DNA of 10,054 nt from an uncultured Prevotella sp. (GTDB taxonomy: Bacteria; Bacteroidota; Bacteroidia; Bacteroidales; Bacteroidaceae): NCBI GenBank assembly GCA_934217675.1, contig CAKQCV010000082.1, positions 1-10,054 of the forward strand, read 5' to 3'. Each line of letters opens with the position of its first letter. Position 1 is the first letter of the stretch. Below are positions 1 through 5,817 of this stretch, piece after piece. The notes under the pieces were generated by a model. The model did no database searches. It was not told where the DNA came from and saw only the letters and a program-made list of their open reading frames with translations. A program made the translations under genes and the position numbers.

Positions 1-514
1 GTGTAAGATGTCCTACTGATACCAATGTAGCAGAGTTGTCAACGATGATATCAGCATTCTTCAGTCCGATAAAAGCGATATACACTCCGATACCGCAGCT
101 TATCGCCCGCTTTATTGATGCAGGAATGGCATCAACGATAATTGTGCGCACATTTGTAAGGGTTAGTGCCACGAAGATAAATCCTTCTATCAGGATTGCC
201 GTAAGGGCAAACTGCCAAGAGTAGCCCATTGTGAGACACACGGTAAATACAAAGAAGGCATTAAGTCCCATTCCAGGTGCCAGTCCAAACGGTTTCTTTG
301 CATATATTGCCATAGCGAGAGTTCCCACTATTGCAGCAAGTGCCGTTGATGTGAACACGGCATCCGTGTTCATACCCTTTGAGGCAAGGTTTGAGAAGAT
401 ATTTGGATTTATGGCAAGTATGTATGCCATGGTCAAGAAGGTGGTGATACCAGCCATCACCTCTGTCTTTACGCTATGCTTCGATGGATTGAAGCCAAAA
501 AGTTTTTCCAACAT
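1..514 (-). CDS. NCS2/AzgA-type purine (adenine/guanine/hypoxanthine) permease, N-terminal part
   Basis: This is an inner-membrane permease expected to import purine bases by cation symport. Only the first 171 codons are present; the reading frame stays open to base 1, so the C-terminal half or more of a protein usually about 430-450 residues long lies outside. The start is the ATG at 512-514. Visible features are a conserved N-terminal block (TEVMAGITTFLTMAYI, about residues 17-32), the signature APGMGLNAFF at 79-88, which matches the substrate-site region of the AzgA/PbuG branch of NCS2, and a further conserved block ending in DAIP (128-131). Several hydrophobic segments span 20-35, 52-72, 84-97, 102-120 and 138-150. 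It lies 42 bp downstream of the Tsx-like outer-membrane gene on the same strand, so co-transcription is likely. Exact substrate (guanine/hypoxanthine versus adenine) cannot be told from this part. Confidence 0.9.
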   Translation of the reverse strand, partial: MLEKLFGFNPSKHSVKTEVMAGITTFLTMAYILAINPNIFSNLASKGMNTDAVFTSTALAAIVGTLAMAIYAKKPFGLAPGMGLNAFFVFTVCLTMGYSWQFALTAILIEGFIFVALTLTNVRTIIVDAIPASIKRAISCGIGVYIAFIGLKNADIIVDNSATLVSVGHLT

Positions 515-556
515 GATTATTATATTTTCTTTTTACTCTTTTAAAACATCATATTT

Positions 557-1303
557 CTAAAAATCCCATTTCATTCCAAGGCATGGTCGGCACTTGAATC
601 CGCCAGTAGAACCGAAATCGTTATCTATTTCCACTTCTCCACCAACGCTCAGGTTCTCGCAACCAAAATGCTGCCCCACGTTATACCATAGCTGTGGTTC
701 TGTTGTAAACACTGTATGTTTTACTGTGCAGCTACCGTCTTCCTTGTAGTCAACATTGTGTGTCTCCCACCAAAAGTCGGCAAAGCCATCAAACTTCAGT
801 CCTTTCACGCCGAAGATGTCGTGGCAAGTCCAAACGGCAGTAAGCTGCATCGGGAGGTTCTGGTCTGTCTTTCGTATCGTCTTGTAGAGAGCCTCAAGTG
901 TTAGAGTGTTCTTGAACGACTTGTCGTGTATGAGGTATTCAACACCAAAGAGCCATGCGTTGTTGATTGGATAGTTCTTCGTTATTCCCCCGTTATACTC
1001 TGCATGCAAACTCCAGTTTTTCATTTTTGAATTTTTCCAAAAGTTCAACGCACGCGAAATCTCTGTGTACGTTCCGCCTTGGGATATATTTTTGCTGCCA
1101 ACAACCATTTTGTCGTAGTTGAAATCGTGGTCAACAAAGAAGTAAGTGCTTCCCCACTTGTCTTGCTTGAACATTTCGAGGGTAAGTGTGACATACTTGC
1201 GGTCGGAACCGAAATCATAAAGAATCTGTGCATTAGTCTGTGCCTTAATGTCCATCTTGCATAATGTAAATACAGCAAGAATAATAATCAATACCTTTTT
1301 CAT
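557..1303 (-). CDS. DUF5020 / Tsx-like outer-membrane nucleoside channel
   Basis: A 248-residue protein that resembles the Bacteroidales DUF5020 group, related to the Tsx nucleoside-specific outer-membrane channel. Residues 1-21 form a signal peptide with a Lys-Lys start, a hydrophobic core and a probable cut after KA before Gln22, the usual Bacteroidetes pattern. The rest shows alternating polar/aromatic strands typical of a beta barrel (TLEMFKQDKW about 41-50, YFFVDHDFNYD 54-64, GFADFWWE 173-180), with Asp/Asn-rich turns. It ends in Phe after GMKWD, as barrel proteins recognised by the BAM machinery do. The downstream purine permease on the same strand supports a role in nucleoside or base passage. 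Cysteines at 160, 192, 215, 238 and 241 are notable for a barrel. The family call comes from memory of the fold and motifs; transport specificity is inference. Confidence 0.82.
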   Translation of the reverse strand: MKKVLIIILAVFTLCKMDIKAQTNAQILYDFGSDRKYVTLTLEMFKQDKWGSTYFFVDHDFNYDKMVVGSKNISQGGTYTEISRALNFWKNSKMKNWSLHAEYNGGITKNYPINNAWLFGVEYLIHDKSFKNTLTLEALYKTIRKTDQNLPMQLTAVWTCHDIFGVKGLKFDGFADFWWETHNVDYKEDGSCTVKHTVFTTEPQLWYNVGQHFGCENLSVGGEVEIDNDFGSTGGFKCRPCLGMKWDF

Positions 1304-1386
1304 TTATTTCTATATATATTTATACGAATCTTTATCAGTTAAGCTCAACTATTTGCAAAAAGCAATAAAAAAGTTTTCAAAAAAAG

Positions 1387-1478
1387 AATTGCCATATTGC
1401 CACTAAACGCTCTAAGTACTTATAAACAAGATGTTCTGAGCAGTGGCTATAGATTTTAAATTGCCACTAAATTGCCAC
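1387..1478 (+). repeat. Left arm of the 92-bp imperfect terminal inverted repeat
   Basis: The left arm starts with AATTGCCATATTGCCACTAA and later carries a near-tandem 11-bp repeat of AATTGCCACTA (about 1459-1480), with a third degenerate copy (TGCCACCTA) directly after. A GCTC (1409-1412) and GAGC (1438-1441) pair flanks 25 bases and is followed by GTGGC (1443-1447), which mirrors the GCCAC at 1399-1403. The arm therefore has the same foldback plan as the right arm, but its inner stem is degraded. Confidence 0.75.
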
Positions 1479-1702
1479 TAATGCCACCTATTTACCAATA
1501 AATTGCAAATAAAACTGCAACGGAATTGCCATTTTTACTATAAGAGCAACTGTTTTGTGGATTACCCAATACCTAAAGCTTGCTTTCAAGTAAGGTAACA
1601 GTTAGTATAACGTTAGGTAACTACGTTTAAAGTGTAATGTATGCAAATCTAAGTTACAATTACTTACCAATAGTGCAGATGTAAATCGTAAACTTTTAGA
1701 TT

Positions 1703-1794
1703 ATGGCAATATAGTGGCAATTCTTTTTATATTGCCACCGCTCATAATGTCCTATTTATAGGCATTATGAGCATTTAGTGGCAATATGGCAATT
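1703..1794 (-). repeat. Right arm of the 92-bp imperfect terminal inverted repeat
   Basis: Read on the minus strand from 1794 inward, this arm aligns without gaps to the left arm, with 25/26 identity in the outer block, 19/29 in the middle block and 27/37 in the inner block (hand count). It holds TTGCCA/TGGCAA motifs at 1704-1710, 1715-1721, 1732-1737 and 1779-1784, and a long hairpin described separately. Confidence 0.75.
1729..1787. other. Long near-perfect hairpin inside the right arm
   Basis: Three stacked stems pair: ATATTGCCAC (1729-1738) with GTGGCAATAT (1778-1787), GCTCATAATG (1740-1749) with CATTATGAGC (1763-1772), and CCTAT (1751-1755) with ATAGG (1758-1762). That is 25 base pairs with a 1/5-base internal loop and one extrahelical T at 1750. 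No T-tract follows on the minus strand, so it is not a standard intrinsic terminator, though it lies just past the end of the chromate-transporter genes. Confidence 0.7.
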
Positions 1795-1812
1795 AAAATC
1801 ACTTTTTATTAT

Positions 1813-2385
1813 TTAATATATTACAAGTCCTAATACTCCACACAGCAACATGATTAGTATAGGATTAGCTTTTTTATAGCGGGTCATTATAAACGAGAAT
1901 GCAAAAATGGCTATACTTATCCAAAAGCAGAATGGATCATCGGTTAGCGAACCAAAATTGTCTTTTGTCATAAGCAATACTGCAGCAGCTGCAATAAGAC
2001 CTACAATAGCCGGACGAAGTCCGCTAAAGATATCTTTCACGATTTTTGAGTCTTTATGAGTTATGAGATAACGGCTGATAAGTATCATAATGATAAACGG
2101 CAACCATATTATAGACAGAGACGCAAGAACAGAACCAAGCACAGCTGCCCATTCCGGATATCCGGCATGAAGCACAGAAGTGTATCCAGCGTATGTTGCA
2201 GCATTAATACCGATAGGACCAGGTGTTGACTGGCTGATAGCCACAATGTCTGTAAATTCGGCATTTGTCATCCACTGATTCTTCACTACAACCTCGTTAT
2301 GGATAAGCGAGAGCATTGCATATCCGCCACCAAAATTGAATGTTCCTATCTTTGTGAAAATAAGAAATATCTTCAAGAATATCAT
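1813..2385 (-). CDS. Chromate transporter (CHR family), short form, second half-gene
   Basis: A 190-residue integral membrane protein of the CHR family (PF02417 type). The N-terminal signature GTFNFGGGYAM (14-24) is followed by an amphipathic charged stretch, SQSTPGPIGINAATYAGY (51-68), and FSGLRPAIVGLI (120-131), all hallmark CHR blocks. Four to five hydrophobic segments follow, including a long C-terminal pair. Bacterial short CHR proteins occur as adjacent pairs that act together with opposite membrane topology, whereas long forms fuse both halves; this gene and its upstream neighbour match the pair arrangement. Its ATG overlaps the TGA of the upstream gene by four bases (2382-2385), indicating translational coupling. 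CHR proteins are best known for chromate export, but in a gut-type anaerobe the real substrate may be another oxyanion such as sulfate; the sequence does not decide. Confidence 0.92.
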   Translation of the reverse strand: MIFLKIFLIFTKIGTFNFGGGYAMLSLIHNEVVVKNQWMTNAEFTDIVAISQSTPGPIGINAATYAGYTSVLHAGYPEWAAVLGSVLASLSIIWLPFIIMILISRYLITHKDSKIVKDIFSGLRPAIVGLIAAAAVLLMTKDNFGSLTDDPFCFWISIAIFAFSFIMTRYKKANPILIMLLCGVLGLVIY

Positions 2386-2930
2386 TTTTCTGTCTCCTTT
2401 CTTTTAGTTGAAAACTTTCCCCATAACCAGCCACCTATACCAGCAAGAATTATTATCCATATTGGCGAAACACCAAACAGAGATATAAGCAGACAACAAA
2501 CTATAGGAATCCAAATATTTTTTAACGACAGTTTTGCCGTTTTTGCCATTGTAAAACACGGAGAAGCTATAAGAGCCACAACTGCAGGACGCACACCACG
2601 GAAGAATTTTCCAACATAAACATTGTCTTTAAATGCCTGAAAGAACATTGCTATTATGAGTATTGCCAAAATTGAAGGCAAAGCAATGCCTATGGCACCT
2701 ACTACTCCACCCCACACTCCGCGTAATTTATAACCGATATGACTTGCCATGTCGATGGCAAATATGCCTGGCGTTGTTTGGGCTACCACCATAATATCCA
2801 TAAATTCCTGCTTATCCATCCACTTATTTTTATCAACGAACTCACGCTCCATAATCGGAATCATAGCATAGCCACCACCAAGAGTAAATGCTCCTATCTT
2901 ATTACAAGTTAAGAAAAAATCCAATAACAT
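2382..2930 (-). CDS. Chromate transporter (CHR family), short form, first half-gene
   Basis: A 182-residue membrane protein and the promoter-proximal member of the CHR pair. Signatures are GAFTLGGGYAM (13-23), a charged segment with Trp37, AQTTPG (50-55) and FFRGVRPAVVALI (109-121). Hydrophobic helices lie around 71-99, 111-128, 139-153 and 155-170, and the C-terminus is strongly charged (KFSTKRKETEK), so it is probably cytoplasmic. It shares only the core motifs with its partner, so the two are ancient paralogues rather than a recent duplication. The start at 2928-2930 places the first conserved helix directly at the N-terminus, as usual for the family. A -7-like box lies about 30 bp upstream. 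The substrate is uncertain, as for its partner. Confidence 0.92.
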   Translation of the reverse strand: MLLDFFLTCNKIGAFTLGGGYAMIPIMEREFVDKNKWMDKQEFMDIMVVAQTTPGIFAIDMASHIGYKLRGVWGGVVGAIGIALPSILAILIIAMFFQAFKDNVYVGKFFRGVRPAVVALIASPCFTMAKTAKLSLKNIWIPIVCCLLISLFGVSPIWIIILAGIGGWLWGKFSTKRKETEK

Positions 2931-2958
2931 ATTTATATACTGTGTTTCTTTGAGACTG

Positions 2959-2966
2959 CAAAATTA
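2959..2966 (-). promoter_or_regulatory. Candidate -7 box for the chromate-transporter pair
   Basis: Read on the minus strand this is TAATTTTG, a full match to the Bacteroidetes TAnnTTTG -7 element, 28 bp before the first CHR start codon. I find no TTTG at the usual 19-21 bp upstream, so the promoter call rests on the -7 box and its position alone. Confidence 0.4.
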
Positions 2967-3015
2967 CTTATAAATAATGAAAATATACTCTTTTAAAGCA
3001 TTTTTCATGTTTTTT

Positions 3016-3047
3016 GTTGCAAATAAAACATTATGTTGCTATATTTG
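3016..3047 (+). promoter_or_regulatory. Candidate promoter of the STAS-phosphatase-RelA/SpoT operon
   Basis: TATATTTG at 3040-3047 matches TAnnTTTG exactly. GTTG at 3016-3019 lies 20 bp upstream and matches three of four bases of the TTTG -33 box; a perfect TTTG at 3013-3016 would need a 23-bp spacer. Transcription starting near 3053 would give a leader of roughly 85-90 bases before the ATG at 3141. The operon thus probably uses the primary sigma factor. Confidence 0.5.
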
Positions 3048-3140
3048 CAAAATAAAATGACGTAAAGGAAACGCAACAATATTCTATAACTTATCAATTG
3101 TTTTGTTACAGAAACAAGATACTAAAAAACATAAATAATT

Positions 3141-3443
3141 ATGAATACAGAAATCAAAATTGAAGGAAACGTAGTACGTGTCAAAATTAGCGGACGTCTT
3201 GACACTGTAAATGCAGCACAGTGTGAAAAAGATTTCCAGCCACTTAAAGAAAATGCTGACAAAGAAATTATTTTGGACTGCACAGAGCTTGAATATATAA
3301 GCAGTAGCGGACTGAGACTTTTCTTGTCACTACGCAAAGAAACACAAGCAAAAGGCGGTAGCCTTATTGTTGAGCATATCAATGATGATATACGCAACGT
3401 GTTTACTATAACTGGTTTCTTTAAACTCTTTGATATCAGATAG
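3141..3443 (+). CDS. STAS-domain anti-anti-sigma factor (SpoIIAA/RsbV-like)
   Basis: A single STAS domain of 100 residues, the usual size for SpoIIAA/RsbV proteins. In partner switching the unphosphorylated form binds an anti-sigma kinase and frees its target; the kinase phosphorylates a serine and a PP2C-type phosphatase removes the phosphate. Visible features are the N-terminal strands (VVRVKISGRLD, 11-21), LDCTELEYISSSGLRL (45-60) with the phospho-acceptor most likely Ser56 just before Gly57 (Ser55 possible), and a final amphipathic region ending GFFKLFDIR. It is the first gene of the operon; its TAG shares its last base with the GTG start proposed for the next gene, so the two are tightly coupled. 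The next gene encodes both the expected phosphatase and a kinase-like domain, making this its likely substrate. Confidence 0.93.
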   Translation: MNTEIKIEGNVVRVKISGRLDTVNAAQCEKDFQPLKENADKEIILDCTELEYISSSGLRLFLSLRKETQAKGGSLIVEHINDDIRNVFTITGFFKLFDIR

Positions 3444-5806
3444 TGAGAAAAATATTCATGTCATTTGCTGCCAGACTGACGTTCTATATACTGACTCTGG
3501 TTTTTATAATATTCGGGTGCATAGCCATTGTGTTCTTGTCGTACAACAAACAAAGAGAGCAACAACAGGCTATGCAATATACCTCTGTACTGCAACAGAA
3601 TGTAATACAGAAAATTGATTCTGAACTGTCTGACGTAGAAACGGCTATAAAAATTGCAGCAGGACAAGTGGACGACATGGCACAAATGCCTGACTCCATT
3701 ATGAATATAGCACGTAACGTAATAAAAAGCAATAAACTTGTTAAAGGTGTAGGAATTGCTTTCCGTCCTGGATATTACCCTCAAAAAGGCAGACTTTTTA
3801 TGGAATACATATATAAATGGTCTGACAACAATCTGTGGTATAAACATTACAACAGGGGGGTTGGCGATTATACGGAACGTAGCTGGTATAAAAGAGGAAT
3901 AAGCGGAGAAAGTGACTTCTGGACTGAACCGTATGTTGACAACGACAACAAGAGTGATTTCATGGTGTCGTATGTACATGCATGTACCGACACGAAAGGA
4001 AATGTTTATGGGGTTATCTTTGCTGACGTAACACTGAACGACTTGACAGCAAGTATCAAAAATTTACGACCCTATCCAAACAGCTACTCTTTTGTTTTGA
4101 GCAACAAAACAGGAAAATATGTGTCGCACCCTGTTGAAGAACTGATCCTTGCAACAAACTATAGTGTTAGGGCTAAACTTATTGACTGTCCGGAACTGAA
4201 CACTGTAGGAAAAGAAATGGTAAGCGGAAAAACTGATGCTCTGAGAACAAACATTGAAGGAAAAGATGTTGTGCTCTGCTATGCCACAATGAAACGCACA
4301 GGATGGTCCGTATGCAGTGTAAATCTGTATAGCGACATTATGGCAAGCTTGGGATCGCCGACATTGTATATTTTCGCTATTCTCATAGTGGGACTTATAA
4401 TGCTTAGCATCTGCATAAGACTGCTTGTGAAATATACATCAAAACCTATCAGGGAACTTACAGAAGCTGCATATCAGATTGCGCGAGGAGACTTCAACGC
4501 GAAACTACCGGAAGTTGAAACCAAAGATGACCTGAAGCAATTGCATGATGCTTTTGCCAATATGCAACATTCTCTGAAGAAATATATAAAGGAACTGAAA
4601 ATCACAACAAGCGCGAAGGAACGCATAGAAAGCGAACTGTCTATTGCGCACAGCATACAAATGAGCCTCGTGCCAAAAATTTTCTCGCCTTTCCCTGATT
4701 GCAAGCAGCTTGACCTTTATGCTTATCTTAAACCTGCAAAAGAGGTGGGCGGTGATTTTTATGATTTCTTCTTGAGTAACGGAAAATTGTTTTTCGTGAT
4801 TGGAGATGTATCTGGAAAAGGTATTCCAGCTTCTCTCGTAATGGCAATAACAAGAACCTTATTCCGCATAATATCTGCAACGACACATTCGCCAGCGGAT
4901 ATTGTGGAAAAACTAAATGATGCCATTGCCAAAGATAACGACACGAATATGTTTGTTACAATGTTTGCCGGGGTTCTTGATTATGTGACAGGTGAAATGG
5001 TGGTATGCAATGCCGGGCACAACAAACCTCTACTGATAAACAAAAACGACAACAGCATACATTTTTTTGACGCTGAACAAAATCTGCCTTTAGGAGTGCT
5101 TGAAGGGTACAAATTCGAGGAGCAGACTATCACAATGAAAAAAGGTGATGGTATATTGCTGTATACTGACGGACTTACTGAAGCTGAAAACATAAAAAAG
5201 GAACTCTTCGGAGACGACAGAACAGAAAAAGTTCTTGCACAATGCACAAAGCTTCAAGCAAAAGATGTCATAAATAAAATAAATGCAGAGCTTGCAACTT
5301 TTGTCGGTGAAGCTGAACAGAGTGATGATTTGACAATGCTCTGTTTCTATCTCTATAATGTTGATACTAACTATGAAAAATCTGAAAATATGAACGCAAT
5401 GGAACTCACAATGAGCAATAATATCGATGATTCAAAAATGCTCTTTCCGTTTATCTCTGAAATAGGAGAAAAATTAAGCATTGATGATTCTACACTCAAT
5501 TCTATAAATTTAGCAATAGAAGAGGCTGCAGTGAATTCTATCATGTATGCATATTCTGATGGAGAAAAAGGTAATGTAAAGCTAAAAGCTGAATGGACAG
5601 AGGATAAAAAAACACTGAAGTTCATTCTTCAAGACAGTGGCGTTGCTTTCAACCCTCTAACTATGCCTGATGCCGACACAAGCCTTGATGTTGAAGAACG
5701 ACCAATAGGCGGACTGGGAATATTTTTGGTTAAACAGATTATGGACAATGTGGAGTATCAACGCAACGGTGACAAGAATGTATTGACAATGACTAAAAAC
5801 CTTTAA
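3443..5806 (+). CDS. Membrane sensor phosphatase: Cache-like + HAMP + SpoIIE PP2C + RsbW-like ATPase
   Basis: A 787-residue multidomain regulator. Transmembrane helix 1 is about 11-33 and helix 2 about 306-329; between them is an external sensor region with Cache-like features (SWYKRG, DFWTEPYVD at 158-166, and GNVYGVIFADVTL about 186-198). A HAMP linker follows (about 330-385), then a SpoIIE/RsbU-type PP2C phosphatase with VGGDFYDF (435-442), GDVSGKG (454-460), CNAGHNKP (522-529), LLYTDGLTE (572-580) and SDDL (627-630), so its metal-binding aspartates appear intact. Residues about 655-787 form a HATPase domain like RsbW/SpoIIAB: N-box EEAAVN with Glu693 and Asn698, DSG at 731-733 and GGLG at 756-759. 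It should dephosphorylate, and possibly also phosphorylate or bind, a STAS partner such as the preceding gene product. The GTG at 3443 or the ATG at 3458 could be the start; the latter removes five residues without touching helix 1. Confidence 0.93.
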   Translation: MRKIFMSFAARLTFYILTLVFIIFGCIAIVFLSYNKQREQQQAMQYTSVLQQNVIQKIDSELSDVETAIKIAAGQVDDMAQMPDSIMNIARNVIKSNKLVKGVGIAFRPGYYPQKGRLFMEYIYKWSDNNLWYKHYNRGVGDYTERSWYKRGISGESDFWTEPYVDNDNKSDFMVSYVHACTDTKGNVYGVIFADVTLNDLTASIKNLRPYPNSYSFVLSNKTGKYVSHPVEELILATNYSVRAKLIDCPELNTVGKEMVSGKTDALRTNIEGKDVVLCYATMKRTGWSVCSVNLYSDIMASLGSPTLYIFAILIVGLIMLSICIRLLVKYTSKPIRELTEAAYQIARGDFNAKLPEVETKDDLKQLHDAFANMQHSLKKYIKELKITTSAKERIESELSIAHSIQMSLVPKIFSPFPDCKQLDLYAYLKPAKEVGGDFYDFFLSNGKLFFVIGDVSGKGIPASLVMAITRTLFRIISATTHSPADIVEKLNDAIAKDNDTNMFVTMFAGVLDYVTGEMVVCNAGHNKPLLINKNDNSIHFFDAEQNLPLGVLEGYKFEEQTITMKKGDGILLYTDGLTEAENIKKELFGDDRTEKVLAQCTKLQAKDVINKINAELATFVGEAEQSDDLTMLCFYLYNVDTNYEKSENMNAMELTMSNNIDDSKMLFPFISEIGEKLSIDDSTLNSINLAIEEAAVNSIMYAYSDGEKGNVKLKAEWTEDKKTLKFILQDSGVAFNPLTMPDADTSLDVEERPIGGLGIFLVKQIMDNVEYQRNGDKNVLTMTKNL

Positions 5807-5817
5807 ATAGTGAAGCT

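Larger units (their letters stand above)
1387..1794. mobile_element. 408-bp inverted-repeat element, MITE-like (no coding capacity)
   Basis: The outer 26 bases on the left (1387-1412) and the reverse complement of 1769-1794 match at 25 of 26 positions (one C/T difference); both begin AATTGCCATATTGCCACTAA. The match continues inward without gaps: 1387-1478 against the reverse complement of 1703-1794 gives about 71 of 92 identical bases by my count. Between the arms are 224 bases (1479-1702) with their own short repeats and no gene. Size, long terminal inverted repeats and lack of coding fit a non-autonomous transposable element (MITE). A recombinase-recognition region or an invertible segment are alternatives. 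I see no convincing target-site duplication: both flanks are A-rich. No transposase in the window could be its partner. Confidence 0.65.
1304..1812. other. 509-bp gene-free region filled largely by a repeat element
   Basis: No reading frame in this stretch looks like a gene. About 80 bp upstream of the Tsx-like gene (1304-1386) are AT-rich leader/promoter DNA, but I see no clean TTTG plus TAnnTTTG promoter pair there. Bases 1387-1794 are a structured inverted-repeat element, listed separately. On the minus strand the octamer TAGATTTG (1644-1651, inside the element) matches the -7 consensus and faces the Tsx-like gene, but no TTTG lies at the right spacing. Only 18 bp separate the element from the stop codon of the second chromate-transporter gene. 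Confidence 0.75.

Noticed and set aside
231..560. 109-residue plus-strand frame near the left edge
   Set aside because: The minus strand carries unmistakable NCS2 permease motifs over the same bases.
1729..1787. Intrinsic terminator for the chromate-transporter genes
   Set aside because: The stem is strong, but no T-run follows it on the minus strand; it is better explained as part of the inverted-repeat element.
1387..1794. CRISPR array
   Set aside because: The TTGCCAC repeats are short, irregularly spaced and occur in both orientations, with no uniform spacers and no cas genes nearby.
3461..3979. 172-residue minus-strand frame opposite the sensor phosphatase
   Set aside because: The plus strand here encodes the transmembrane helix and Cache-like domain in frame with well-recognised downstream domains; the antisense frame is a shadow.
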